The notes: generated from the sequence alone by a model not told the origin. Shown: positions 8,262 through 17,199, counted from the stretch's first letter. The stretch: 64,000 bases of DNA from Cyclobacteriaceae bacterium (GCA_019638395.1 JAHBTX010000002.1:62001-126000); one strand, 5' to 3'. Program-made: numbers and translations.

Positions 8262-8926
8262 AATATCGAATGATTCGGTTTTAGGCCGCTGAAAATTCTT
8301 ACTGTGCCGACCATCGTATTAAAAACCCCGGTTTCATCTGCATTTAGAAAACCTGTTTCGCGAATGGCATTAGGCAATACATTTTTCACACTGTCTTGCG
8401 TAGTCTCGAAACCATCTAAAAGCTGAACTGCATAAAAGCCCGTTCGCTGCAACACATTGGCCGGTTTACCAAAGTCTGCAATGTTCACCGTGCCTGACGG
8501 TTTAAGCACTCGCATGATTTCATCCAACGCCCCGTACTTCTGCCGCAGGGTGAGATGATGAAATACCAAGCTCGACATGACTTTATCAAAGTAGCTATCA
8601 GGATAAGGAAGTCGTCCTCCATCGTAAAGTTTCGTTTGAATCGTTATTCCGACTCCCACTACTTTTTTCTTTGCGATAGAGAGAATCTTTTCATCAATGT
8701 CCACTCCGTGAAATTCAGCTTCCCTGTGTTTCTGAGCAGCCATGATGGAAAGCGTCAACGATCCGCAGCCAAAGTCAAGTACCTTGTCGTTGGCTTGAAT
8801 CTTCATTTGGTTGATCAACGCGCTTTTAAACTTTCGTTCCGGCATAGTCAGTTGAAGCACCGGATCGTAGATGCGTGTCAGCCAATCGTACTTTAGGGCA
8901 GGTATATAGTTTTTGTTATCGGACAT
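8258..8926 (-). CDS. Class I SAM-dependent methyltransferase
   Basis: A 222-aa cytosolic methyltransferase of the UbiE/Methyltransf_11 type. Motif I is DKVLDFGCGSLTLSI (residues 47-61); the acidic end of strand 2 is FHGVDIDE; motif post-II is YFDKVMSSLVFHHL, and motif III is VLKPSGTVNIADFG. The last segment is short. The substrate is unknown. Its gene overlaps the multicopper oxidase by 4 bp and sits 10 bp after a DUF3347 lipoprotein gene, so it is translated with copper genes. It could methylate a lipid, quinone or metal-binding compound; none of these is supported directly. Confidence 0.9.
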   Translation of the reverse strand: MSDNKNYIPALKYDWLTRIYDPVLQLTMPERKFKSALINQMKIQANDKVLDFGCGSLTLSIMAAQKHREAEFHGVDIDEKILSIAKKKVVGVGITIQTKLYDGGRLPYPDSYFDKVMSSLVFHHLTLRQKYGALDEIMRVLKPSGTVNIADFGKPANVLQRTGFYAVQLLDGFETTQDSVKNVLPNAIRETGFLNADETGVFNTMVGTVRIFSGLKPNHSIL

Positions 8927-8936
8927 TACCTGACTT

Positions 8937-9569
8937 TTACTTCAACTTCTCTTTTACTTCACCGCATGTCATCATCTTATCTCCGAAATAAGGATTCCGG
9001 ATTTTGTCTTCGTTACTCAACCAAAATGCACCCTGATTGTCGAATGCCATCGGACAAAACGTGTAATAGGCGTTAGTGCCACCCAGCCCGTATGCCTTAA
9101 TGCTCTTGTAGAGATTATCTGACAGTGTGCTGAGTGCTTCGCGTTGCATTTCAATATCTTCAGTAGCCAGAATGGATTGAAGAGAAGTGTTAAGCCCATT
9201 GAGGTAGATCATCCAGTCGTTATGTGCAGCACCATTTAATAACTTCATATCTACTTTACCAACAGTGGTTAGTGTGGTGCCCGCCTCTGCTTTTACTTTA
9301 GCAGCGTCAGAAGAGACGAAGGCTTCTTTCAGTGTGACATAGGATGTAAACACCCCTGCCAATTGCTGTTGAAAAGCGGCATCCACCGTAAAGGTTGGCT
9401 CGGCAGCTTCAACATAATTTGATGTGCCGGAAACGTGTTGTGCACTGTCCTGGTGTTCATGGGCATCATGATTGTGCGCATCGGCTGACTCTTTCTTGCC
9501 TCCACAATTGAGCAGAGCCAATGAACCGGCAGCGAATAAAAGCGAGAAGAAAATAGATTTTGTTTTCAT
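8937..9569 (-). CDS. DUF3347 lipoprotein
   Basis: A 210-aa lipoprotein with lipobox ALLNC (Cys22), then a His-rich linker (DAHNHDAHEHQDSAQH) and a full DUF3347 domain. The signature is present as TFCPMAFDNQGAFWLSNE, NPYFGDKM and TCGEVKEKLK. It is a paralogue of the protein at 6257-6769 but has about 40 more residues at the N-terminus. Likely a periplasmic copper-binding partner of the CusB/CusA/TolC system immediately upstream. Confidence 0.9.
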   Translation of the reverse strand: MKTKSIFFSLLFAAGSLALLNCGGKKESADAHNHDAHEHQDSAQHVSGTSNYVEAAEPTFTVDAAFQQQLAGVFTSYVTLKEAFVSSDAAKVKAEAGTTLTTVGKVDMKLLNGAAHNDWMIYLNGLNTSLQSILATEDIEMQREALSTLSDNLYKSIKAYGLGGTNAYYTFCPMAFDNQGAFWLSNEDKIRNPYFGDKMMTCGEVKEKLK

Positions 9570-9598
9570 AGTTGCTTGGTATGTAATTAGTTAAAATT

Positions 9599-9727
9599 TT
9601 AAAGTTTAAACTGACTGAGAGCCGCAACAAGTACAATCGCGGCAATGACGATATACAGAGCCAGCCTCGCCCATTTTGCTATGGGGTTGGGTTTGTTTTC
9701 AAAGGCTGGTTTACAACACTCCTTCAT
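9599..9727 (-). CDS. Small single-pass membrane protein (42 aa)
   Basis: The reading frame starts at the ATG at 9727 and ends with TAA at 9599. The product begins MKECCKPAFENKPNP, has a basic segment IAKWARL, and one hydrophobic helix (ALYIVIAAIVLVAALS). It starts 4 bp after the CusB-like gene ends and is followed by the DUF3347 lipoprotein 29 bp later, so it fits a continuous transcript. The vicinal CC near the N-terminus could bind metal. No family is named; small proteins of this layout are common beside Bacteroidota RND pumps. Confidence 0.6.
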   Translation of the reverse strand: MKECCKPAFENKPNPIAKWARLALYIVIAAIVLVAALSQFKL

Positions 9728-9731
9728 ATTA

Positions 9732-10949
9732 TTAATGATTATGACCCGCCATCGGGTCTGTGCCTTTCTTTAAAATCAATTCGCTGTAAAGCAGGTAAGC
9801 ACCGCTCACGGCCACGATTTCATTTTCCTCAAGACCGGATGTGATTTCCACCTGTTCAAAATCTTCGACACCAATTTTTACCATGCGCGGGATAAACGTG
9901 TTCTGCTCTGATTGTACGTACACGTGTGTACCGTTGCCATCACGTATAATGGCATCTACTGGAATGGCCAACGCTTCACGCGATGAATGCGTGAAGAATA
10001 CCTGTGCCTGCATGCCCGGTTTGAAACGTAAATCTGAATTACTCAACGATGCACGGATCACCGTGATTTGTGAATTCGCACGGTATTCAGGGCTTAGAAA
10101 ATTTACAGTTGCCGTGATAGTTTCTGACTCCGACCCACTTACACGAACACTGATCTTATCGCCCATTTTAACAAAGCGCGCTTCGTGTGGATAGAGTTCT
10201 GCTTCAAGCCACAGCGAAGCAATGTTTTCAATACGATAGAGTCGGTCACCTTCATTTACATATTGACCTTCGGCCACCGAAATCTCTTCAATGATACCGC
10301 CAGCAGGAGCAAGAAAAGTAATGCGCTGTTGGACAGTTTTCGCGGATGCCAATTGCTCCACTTGTTTTTTATTGAGGCCATAAAGCAAGAGTTTACTCTC
10401 TGCGGCTTTCAGAAAACTCTCGTAACGCTTTTCCTCCTTACCAAGTGCCTCATACTGCTCAAGGGCCAGCAGGTATTCGCGCTGGAGTGTAAGCAGGGTT
10501 TCACTGTAAATTTCATAAAGCGGTTCGCCTTGTTTTACCATACGCCCCGTTTCTTTAATAAAGAGTTTTTCAATTCGACCTGTGGTGCGGCTGCTGATGA
10601 TGGTTGTCTTCTCCTCATCTACCATAAGCCGAGCATTTACCACCAGCGTTTGGCCAATTGGCTTCACCGAAACTTTTTGTGTTGTGATGTTGGCGAGTTT
10701 TATCTGGCTATCGGTTAACATCAAACCATTGCCTTCGTTTGCACCAGTGGCATTCATTGGAACTAAATCCATGCCGCACACAGGGCATGTACCCGGCCCG
10801 TCTTGCACTACATTCGGGTGCATCGGGCACGTGTACTTCGTTGCCGTGCTTTCTTGTGCGGCAGTGTGATCGCTGTGGTCTTCTTTTTTCCCGCTAGTAC
10901 AGCCGGAGAGAATAGCACCAATCAGAAAAATATATACTTCAATCTTCAT
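9732..10949 (-). CDS. CusB-like RND periplasmic adaptor with heavy-metal-binding domain
   Basis: A 405-aa lipoprotein (lipobox LSGC, Cys17). Residues about 39-68 hold a heavy-metal-binding domain with YTCPMHPNVV and GTCPVCGMDLVPM. The remainder is a membrane-fusion protein: a lipoyl half-motif (TTGRIEKLFIKETGRMVKQG), an alpha hairpin, a second lipoyl half (LAPAGGIIEEISVAEGQ), a beta-barrel and a membrane-proximal domain. The C-terminus is MAGHNH. It is the second of two adaptors in tandem and follows the first by one base (TAG-C-ATG). Expected to pass Cu(I)/Ag(I) to the RND pump. Confidence 0.93.
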   Translation of the reverse strand: MKIEVYIFLIGAILSGCTSGKKEDHSDHTAAQESTATKYTCPMHPNVVQDGPGTCPVCGMDLVPMNATGANEGNGLMLTDSQIKLANITTQKVSVKPIGQTLVVNARLMVDEEKTTIISSRTTGRIEKLFIKETGRMVKQGEPLYEIYSETLLTLQREYLLALEQYEALGKEEKRYESFLKAAESKLLLYGLNKKQVEQLASAKTVQQRITFLAPAGGIIEEISVAEGQYVNEGDRLYRIENIASLWLEAELYPHEARFVKMGDKISVRVSGSESETITATVNFLSPEYRANSQITVIRASLSNSDLRFKPGMQAQVFFTHSSREALAIPVDAIIRDGNGTHVYVQSEQNTFIPRMVKIGVEDFEQVEITSGLEENEIVAVSGAYLLYSELILKKGTDPMAGHNH

Positions 10950-10950
10950 G

Positions 10951-12264
10951 CTATTTCGATTTTATAAAACTTTCACTATCCACCATATACTGTGCGTTCG
11001 AGGCTACTTCATCGGATGAAGCAAGCCCCTGCCTCACTTCGATTGAACCGTTAGTGCGAATGCCTGTGATAATTTTCTTTGGTTTGAACACACCGCGTTC
11101 TTTCACGAAAGCAATTTTTTCTACCCCCATGTCAAGTATGGCTTCTTTTGGTAACCACAGTGCTTCACTGGTTGTAAATTGCAGCGTGGCAGAAACTAAC
11201 TGGCCGATACGCAAATCGGAGTTGCGTACATACACTCTTACTTTTATAAATTCCTCACCCTCCGAAAAGAAAGGCTGAACAAAATCTACCTTCGCCTCTT
11301 CTGTTTTGCCATTGCCCAAGTCAAGTAAAATCTTGTCGCCTGCTTTTACTGAACCTGCCTGCGCTAGAGCAAGGTTGAGTTCTACACGGAGCGCGGAAGT
11401 ATTCACAACTTTAAACAAAGGCTGGCCTGTGGTAACATATCCGCCTTCACGAATCAATTCTGCGTTAGGTTGTGGAGTGGATGGTGCAGACGTCTGCGGA
11501 GTGGAGCCCATGCCGGCATCACTCATGCCACCTCCCATTGATGAAGCGGTCGGGGACGATGCAGTAACCATTGCAGGTGCCTGCTGATTATCACTAATAA
11601 TATATCCATCATATCCGCTGAAAATAGAAAAGGTATACACCGGTTCTTTTCGTGCCATAATTTCATCCACTTGCTTTTCGGAAGCTCCCAACAAAAGCAA
11701 CTTGCTTTTGGCTGAACGAATCAACTCCTCATTACTTTTATCATTCTCCGTCAGGTAAAGCAGTTCACGTTGTGCAGTCAGCAGTTCAGGGCTATAGATG
11801 TCGGCCACTTTTTGGCCTTTGCGCACAGGTTGGAAAGCATACTTCAAATAGACTTTCTCTAACCTGCCACCAATGCGGGACGGAATGTTGTACACATAGC
11901 GTGTGTCGTAAGTAACAACACCTTGCGCCTGAACAGTGGCTGCCAAAGACTTATACTCAGCCTTCACTGTTTTAATGGAAGCAATAACCACTTCGTTAGG
12001 TGATTTTATTAAACGTGCCAAATCTTCCGTTATCTCTACTTCCTCGCCAGCTCTCGCTTTGCGCACCAAGTCCATACCACACACAGGGCACGTGCTCGGT
12101 CTGTCCGACACAACCGTTGGGTGCATGGGGCAGATGTAGGTGTCTGCGTTTTCTGCCTGCTTGTCGGATGAGCAGGCTGTCATCATTAGAATTATAACGG
12201 CTAATGTCCACAGTCCACAGACCGCAGACCACAACTGTCGACTATTTTTCAAGTTCTTTTTCAT
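10951..12264 (-). CDS. CusB-like RND periplasmic adaptor, first of a tandem pair
   Basis: A 437-aa lipoprotein (Cys31 in MMTAC) with a heavy-metal-binding domain (YICPMHPTVV, STCPVCGMDLVRK) and a membrane-fusion fold. It carries a low-complexity Ser/Thr/Pro/Met insertion (around residues 227-264, including SSMGGGMSDAGMGS) between the two lipoyl halves, absent from the neighbouring adaptor. The signal peptide region LWSAVCGLWT is encoded by four degenerate 7-bp repeats (12205-12232). The start overlaps the end of the TolC-like gene by 23 bp. Two different adaptors suggest a mixed hexamer or alternative assemblies; this is inference. Confidence 0.93.
   Translation of the reverse strand: MKKNLKNSRQLWSAVCGLWTLAVIILMMTACSSDKQAENADTYICPMHPTVVSDRPSTCPVCGMDLVRKARAGEEVEITEDLARLIKSPNEVVIASIKTVKAEYKSLAATVQAQGVVTYDTRYVYNIPSRIGGRLEKVYLKYAFQPVRKGQKVADIYSPELLTAQRELLYLTENDKSNEELIRSAKSKLLLLGASEKQVDEIMARKEPVYTFSIFSGYDGYIISDNQQAPAMVTASSPTASSMGGGMSDAGMGSTPQTSAPSTPQPNAELIREGGYVTTGQPLFKVVNTSALRVELNLALAQAGSVKAGDKILLDLGNGKTEEAKVDFVQPFFSEGEEFIKVRVYVRNSDLRIGQLVSATLQFTTSEALWLPKEAILDMGVEKIAFVKERGVFKPKKIITGIRTNGSIEVRQGLASSDEVASNAQYMVDSESFIKSK
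12205..12232 (-). repeat. Four degenerate tandem heptamers in a signal-peptide coding region
   Basis: On the minus strand the 28 bases read as four 7-bp units: GTGGTCT, GCGGTCT, GTGGACT, GTGGACA. They encode the middle of the signal peptide of the first CusB-like adaptor (residues about 11-20). The heptamer length is not a multiple of three, so unit changes would shift frame. Confidence 0.65.
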
Positions 12265-13495
12265 ACGCTACTATCATGTTATAGTACTCTTCCATTTTTT
12301 CGAGGTATTGCATCTGCACCATGTTCAAAGCCTCCCAGGCATCAATTACAATGGGCAGTTGTTCGCGGTTTTCTTCGTAGGCAAGCATAAGTGTTTCATA
12401 GTTTTTACGAAGTGCAGGAATAATTTTGGTGTCGTAGTTGTTCAACTGCTCCTGCATCCGGTTCAATTGTGCAGCCATACCGGCTAACATTCCTCGTGCT
12501 TCAATCAAGATGGCCTCGCGACCCCGCTTCATCGCTTCAATGTCGTATCCCATTCCCTTTACTTCCGACTTATACATTTTAGATGACCACGGAGCAATTG
12601 GAATAGAAACCATTGCCATTGCCGTAAATTGTGTTGGCATATTTCCCAAGGGCTGCATGTGATCGAAGCGAATTCTGAAATCAGGCTTTGCCAGAGACTG
12701 TTGTAACTTTTGATTGAACCGCATCACATCAATAGTCTTATTGATTTGTTTTACATCACTGCGTTGATTGCTGAGTGTAGCCGTATCGTACATAAGCTGA
12801 TTAGCTTCGAATGAAACTCGTGTAGCTGTATCCACTTCGATGGGCGTGTCGTGTGAAACGTTCATCAGTCCTTTTAACCGAAAACGTTTTTCTTCAATGT
12901 CACCGCGTGTCATGGTTTGCATGTTCTTCACTTCGTACAAGCGGCCTTCCGCTTTATAAATATTGCCGAGACTTCCCTGGTTGTACGGATAGCGAATGCG
13001 CGAAATCTTCACCATCAATTCCATGATGCGCTCGTTCTCCTGAAGGATATTCATTTTCTTCTCGGAGACCAGCCATTGATAATACAGAGTCTTGGCTTCC
13101 GACCTTAGCATGTTGAATTGCCTTGCCCGGCCTTGTTCTTCAACAGAAGCCCGTGATGCGAAATAGTTTTTATTCGCATTCAACTTGGCGGGGTTAGGAA
13201 TGTCTTGTTCAACTGAAATCATCACAGAGCCTTTGTCGCGCTCGTCCATCAACATCTGGCCGGGGTATGGAGTCATAAACGTTCCGGCACCCACCATTGG
13301 TGCCATCCAGCTTTTTGCACCTTCTGTGTATGTGTTCAACGCTTTCACCTTGTTGTCATACTCCTGGAGCATGGGGTTGCGCTGGTCAATGGCACGCAAT
13401 ACACTGTCCAGGCTAATCACCTGGGCATTGCCCGAGGTGACTAACCCGAAACAGAAACCTGTAAACAGTATCGTTATTTTAATGATGCACTTCAT
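12242..13495 (-). CDS. TolC-like outer-membrane factor (CusC type)
   Basis: Outer-membrane channel of the copper RND system. I chose the ATG at 13495, which begins MKCIIKITILFTGFCFG and gives a good signal peptide; an ATG at 13528 would add 11 non-hydrophobic residues. The mature protein shows the two OEP repeats with long coiled-coil helices (for example VKALNTYTEGAKSWM and the C-terminal NYETLMLAYEENREQL). A short Met-rich loop (FMTPYPGQMLMDERDKGSV) lies near residue 60. The start overlaps the end of the RND pump gene by 17 bp, and the stop overlaps the adaptor gene. Confidence 0.9.
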   Translation of the reverse strand: MKCIIKITILFTGFCFGLVTSGNAQVISLDSVLRAIDQRNPMLQEYDNKVKALNTYTEGAKSWMAPMVGAGTFMTPYPGQMLMDERDKGSVMISVEQDIPNPAKLNANKNYFASRASVEEQGRARQFNMLRSEAKTLYYQWLVSEKKMNILQENERIMELMVKISRIRYPYNQGSLGNIYKAEGRLYEVKNMQTMTRGDIEEKRFRLKGLMNVSHDTPIEVDTATRVSFEANQLMYDTATLSNQRSDVKQINKTIDVMRFNQKLQQSLAKPDFRIRFDHMQPLGNMPTQFTAMAMVSIPIAPWSSKMYKSEVKGMGYDIEAMKRGREAILIEARGMLAGMAAQLNRMQEQLNNYDTKIIPALRKNYETLMLAYEENREQLPIVIDAWEALNMVQMQYLEKMEEYYNMIVAYEKELEK

Positions 13496-15407
13496 ACACT
13501 TCCATTTTTCCGAATTTTCTGAGTTCATATTCTTTCGTCATCAAAAAGATGAGTGGGGTTACAAGCAAGATGTGCGTAGAGGAGGTGAGCACACCGCCAA
13601 TCATCGGCAATACTATGGGCTGCATTACATCACTGCCTACACCCGTTGACCACAACACAGGCACCAGGCCGAACAGGGCAACGCTTACCGTCATGATTTT
13701 CGGGCGAAGACGCTTGGCGGCTCCGGCAATCACATACTCTTTTAACTCTTCCATGGAAATGGTTTCGCTTGAGTTGCCCCGAAGCTTCACCAATTGCTGC
13801 ATGGCATCGTTTAAATAAATGATCATCACAACACCGGTTTCCACAGCAATCCCAAATAAAGCAATGAAGCCCACGGCCACAGCCACAGACAAGTTCACGC
13901 CATAGAAGTACACCATGTAGGCTCCTCCAATCAATGCAAAGGGCACGGTAATCAAACTGAAGAATGCTTCGCGAATGGATTTGAACGCGAGGTAAAGCGA
14001 AACGAAAATGATGAGTAATACGATGGGCAAAATCATCATGAGTGTTCGCTGCCCACGAATCAGGTTTTCGTACTGACCGCTCCACTCTATGTAATAACCA
14101 TTCGGCATAGTGCCCATTTTAGTGTTCAGTGTTTCGATGGCTTCCTTAACCGTGCTGCCCAAATCGCGGTCGCGCACATTGAAGAGCACAGCCCCGCGAA
14201 GCATGGCGTTCTCCGAGGTAATCATCGGTGGGCCGTTTTCAAATTTTATGGTGGCAACAGAAGAAAGCGGGATGGTGCCTAACGCAGGTGTTTTAATTGG
14301 GATTCTATTGAATTGCTCGATGCTGTTTCTGTAATCCTGTGCAAGCCTTACGCTGATAGAAAACCGTTGACGGCCTTCGATGGTTTGGCCGATGGGAGAA
14401 CCCCCAATAGCAGATTCTACAATCATGTTCACATCATTCACACTTAAACCATAGCGACCAAGTGCCTCACGGTTTATGTCAATGGTCAGATACTTTCCGC
14501 CTGTGATAGGGTCGACATATAAATCTTTCACGCCTGGAATTCCTTCCAATGATTTCTTAACTTTTTCCGACAGCATATAAATGCTATCCAGGTTTTGTCC
14601 ATATACTTTTATACCCACATCGGTACGAATACCTGTAGCCAACATATTGATACGGTTGATAATCGGCTGCGTCCACCCATTCACCACTCCAGGTATCTGC
14701 ATCTTGGCATCAAGCTCATTAACAATATCCTTTTTGGTTATGCCTTCACGCCATTCTGATTTTGGCTTGAGCATGATAATAGTTTCGATCATGCTGATGG
14801 GAGAGTTATCGGTGGCAGTACTGGCACGACCTGCTTTGCCTAATACCTTATCAACTTCAGGCACGGATTTGATAATCTTATCCTGCACCTGGAGAATGCG
14901 TTTGGCTTCCTCGTTCGAAACATCGGGCAGCGTTACGGGCATGAACAAAATGGATTGCTCATCCAAAGGCGGCATGAATTCCGAACCGAGGCTCATCAAC
15001 AGTGGAATACTCACCAACAAGGCCAGAATGTTAATCCCAATCGTTGTCTTGCGCCACTTCATGCAGGCGCGTATGATGGGTTCATAGATTCTTTCGAGAA
15101 AGCGGTTGATAGGATTCTTGTTTTCATCTGTGAACTTTCCTTTCATAAAAAAGGAAATGATAACGGGTGCCAATGTTACCACCAGCAGCGCATCTACCAA
15201 CATGATAAATGTTTTGGTATAAGCGAGTGGATGGAACAATTTACCCTCCTGGCCGGTAAGCATAAATACCGGAAGGAAGGACGTAATGATGATGATGGTG
15301 GAGTAAAATACCCCCCGTGAAACTTGCTTGCTCGACTTCTCTATAATATCAAGCCGCTCCTGCTCATCAATCCTATTGTAGTTGCGTGAAAATAATTTCT
15401 TAACCAT
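13479..15407 (-). CDS. cusA: CusA-type heavy-metal RND pump, C-terminal part after in-frame stop
   Basis: 642 residues covering transmembrane helices 5-12 and the second periplasmic porter half. It begins MVKKLFSRNYNRIDEQERL, continues into SFLPVFMLTGQEGKLFHPLAYTK, and contains FGIAVETGVVMIIYLNDAM and PMIGGVLTSSTHILLVTPLI, all typical of the Cu/Ag HME-RND class. It is in the same frame as the N-terminal part and begins two codons after its TAA (TAA-GCT-ATG). Together they give about 1072 residues, a normal full-length pump. Either a recent nonsense mutation with possible re-initiation, or two polypeptides that assemble, or a sequencing error. Confidence 0.85.
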   Translation of the reverse strand: MVKKLFSRNYNRIDEQERLDIIEKSSKQVSRGVFYSTIIIITSFLPVFMLTGQEGKLFHPLAYTKTFIMLVDALLVVTLAPVIISFFMKGKFTDENKNPINRFLERIYEPIIRACMKWRKTTIGINILALLVSIPLLMSLGSEFMPPLDEQSILFMPVTLPDVSNEEAKRILQVQDKIIKSVPEVDKVLGKAGRASTATDNSPISMIETIIMLKPKSEWREGITKKDIVNELDAKMQIPGVVNGWTQPIINRINMLATGIRTDVGIKVYGQNLDSIYMLSEKVKKSLEGIPGVKDLYVDPITGGKYLTIDINREALGRYGLSVNDVNMIVESAIGGSPIGQTIEGRQRFSISVRLAQDYRNSIEQFNRIPIKTPALGTIPLSSVATIKFENGPPMITSENAMLRGAVLFNVRDRDLGSTVKEAIETLNTKMGTMPNGYYIEWSGQYENLIRGQRTLMMILPIVLLIIFVSLYLAFKSIREAFFSLITVPFALIGGAYMVYFYGVNLSVAVAVGFIALFGIAVETGVVMIIYLNDAMQQLVKLRGNSSETISMEELKEYVIAGAAKRLRPKIMTVSVALFGLVPVLWSTGVGSDVMQPIVLPMIGGVLTSSTHILLVTPLIFLMTKEYELRKFGKMEVYEVHH

Positions 15408-15410
15408 AGC

Positions 15411-16697
15411 TTATTTCTTTTCTTCTGGGTTCAGTTCTGCAAAGCGGTGCGACAGATTTTTGTACGAGTTCTCGGCCATGATAATCCCGTTGTCCACAAT
15501 CACACCGATGGCAAGTGCGATACCTGTTAGGGACATGATGTTGGACGTGACACCAAAAGCATTCAGCAAAATGAAACTTGTGGCAATGGTAATCGGAATC
15601 TGAATGATGATGCTGGCTGCGCTCCGCCAATGGAACAAGAAGATAATTACCACCAGCGATACCACAATCATTTCTTCGATGAGCGTGGTTTTGATGGATG
15701 ATATAGTTTCTTCGATCAGCTCGCTGCGGTCGTACATAATGTTGAACGCCATACCGTTGGGCAAGCCCTTCGCTACCTCATCCATCTTTTTTTTCACAGC
15801 TTTAATCACCTCATCAGCATTTTCGCCATAGCGCATCACCACAATGCCACCCACCACTTCGCCCTCACCGTTCTCATCGAAAATACCGAGGCGAGTTTCG
15901 CCCGTCATTTGCACCGTGGCCACATCGCGCACTTTTACAGGTGTTGTGTTTACGGTTTTGAGCGAGATGTTTTCAATTTCTTCTACTGACTTGAGGTAGC
16001 CGGTAGTTTTGATGATATAACCGATGTCGTTGATTTCGAATTTGCGACCGCCTGCTTCGTTGTTGTTGTTGCGAACCGCCTGAATTACTTCGGGCACTGA
16101 CAGGTTATAGTAAATGAGTTTGTTGGGATTGAGGGTTACCTGATATTGTTTTTGGAAACCACCAAAAGAAGCAATCTCACTTACACCTGGTACATTCTGC
16201 AATCCGAATTTTATATACCAATCTTGCAACGCGCGTTGTTCGCCCAAATCCAAACCGGGTGCATCCAACGTGTACCAGAGAATGTGGCCAACGCCTGTTC
16301 CATCGGGGCCAAGCGTGGGTGTAACGCCTTGCGGCAAAAGACGAGTGGCATAGTTTAATCTTTCAAGCACCCGCTCACGTGCCCAATACACATCGGTTTC
16401 GTCATTGAAAATCACATAAACAAAACTCATCCCGAACATGGATGAACCGCGTACATACTTAACCTGTGGCAAGCCTTGCAGGTTGGTGACCAGTGGATAC
16501 GTAATCTGGTCTTCCATAATCTGCGGGCTGCGACCCATCCATTCGGTGAATACAATCACCTGGTTTTCGGATAAGTCAGGAATGGCATCAATCTTATTGA
16601 TGCGCACTGAATAAATTCCCCAGGCGAATAGCCCGATGGCAACCAACAATACGAGAAAGCGGTTGCGAAGGGAGAATGAGATTAATCCTTCAATCAT
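15411..16697 (-). CDS. cusA: CusA-type heavy-metal RND pump, N-terminal part ending at in-frame TAA
   Basis: 428 residues covering transmembrane helices 1-4 and the first periplasmic porter domain. Starts MIEGLISFSLRNRFLVLLVA; contains DAIPDLSENQVIVFTEWMGR, and the TM4 signature AIGVIVDNGIIMAENSYKNL of the monovalent-cation (Cu/Ag) branch. The TAA at 15411-15413 falls in the cytoplasmic loop between helices 4 and 5, after the sequence AELNPEEKK, where a break is structurally tolerable. No upstream gene overlaps; the region 16698-16791 holds two hairpins. It heads the large copper operon running to the left edge. Confidence 0.87.
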   Translation of the reverse strand: MIEGLISFSLRNRFLVLLVAIGLFAWGIYSVRINKIDAIPDLSENQVIVFTEWMGRSPQIMEDQITYPLVTNLQGLPQVKYVRGSSMFGMSFVYVIFNDETDVYWARERVLERLNYATRLLPQGVTPTLGPDGTGVGHILWYTLDAPGLDLGEQRALQDWYIKFGLQNVPGVSEIASFGGFQKQYQVTLNPNKLIYYNLSVPEVIQAVRNNNNEAGGRKFEINDIGYIIKTTGYLKSVEEIENISLKTVNTTPVKVRDVATVQMTGETRLGIFDENGEGEVVGGIVVMRYGENADEVIKAVKKKMDEVAKGLPNGMAFNIMYDRSELIEETISSIKTTLIEEMIVVSLVVIIFLFHWRSAASIIIQIPITIATSFILLNAFGVTSNIMSLTGIALAIGVIVDNGIIMAENSYKNLSHRFAELNPEEKK

Positions 16698-16732
16698 GAT
16701 GTGGAAACTTAATAGAAATAGAAAAATCAGAG

Positions 16733-16776
16733 GTCGCTTAGGTATAAAGCGACATTATGAAGAGTGAATACTCTTC
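16733..16776. other. Two consecutive hairpins before the copper RND operon
   Basis: Stem 1 pairs GTCGCTT (16733-16739) with AAGCGAC (16747-16753). Stem 2 pairs GAAGAGT (16759-16765) with ACTCTTC (16770-16776). They lie between the stop of the HYC_CC_PP gene (16792) and the start of the RND pump (16697), both on the minus strand. No long T-run follows, so they may be a weak terminator/attenuator or an operator. Confidence 0.45.
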
Positions 16777-16791
16777 AGGGAAGAAGAAAAA

Positions 16792-17199
16792 TCAAATCAG
16801 AAAAACTTGGTGGGCAACCGTTAGGTCACACGCTCGCAACGGAGTGTCGTAATTGAAGTGTTTTACTTTCGAGAGATAGTTAACCGGAATAATCTCTGAA
16901 AGAATAATTGCTGGAAGGACAATAGCTACAAAAGAAACCGGAGGAATACTTACTTCAGAGAAGGAGGCATTAAAATCTTCACCTTCATGCACGATGGCTT
17001 CATCATCGCAGCAAGAACTTTTTTCGTGGCGATGGCAAGGAGGAAGTTTTTTCTCTTTTTCGCAGCCCTCAGCCTTAGTAAACAACGCAATGTTCTGAAC
17101 CTCGCCACTGCAAATGTGCATACCCACCATAAAACTGGTTGACGAAACGAATACCAGCAGGGCAAGTGTAAGGGATGTTATGGTGCGGAGGCTTTTCAT
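16792..17199 (-). CDS. HYC_CC_PP family protein
   Basis: A 135-aa secreted protein of the Bacteroidota HYC_CC_PP family, named after its conserved motifs. Here the first motif is HIC in MVGMHICSGEVQN, the second is CC in KSSCCDDEAIVHEG, and the third is SIPPVSFVAIV. A signal peptide occupies about residues 1-25, and a second hydrophobic segment follows the PP motif. A Cys/His-rich middle (CEKEKKLPPCHRHEKSSCC) is suited to binding Cu or Zn. The gene has its own -7 element (17208-17215). The function is unknown, but members usually sit next to metal RND pumps, as here. Confidence 0.88.
   Translation of the reverse strand: MKSLRTITSLTLALLVFVSSTSFMVGMHICSGEVQNIALFTKAEGCEKEKKLPPCHRHEKSSCCDDEAIVHEGEDFNASFSEVSIPPVSFVAIVLPAIILSEIIPVNYLSKVKHFNYDTPLRACDLTVAHQVFLI

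Noticed and set aside
8470-8490. Partial match to the palindromic mini-repeat (GCCTGACGG)
   Set aside because: Only 9 bases match and the second arm is missing; chance in a coding region.
10185-10718. 177-codon plus-strand open frame
   Set aside because: Lies antisense within the CusB-like adaptor, which has clear family motifs; composition does not look like a protein.
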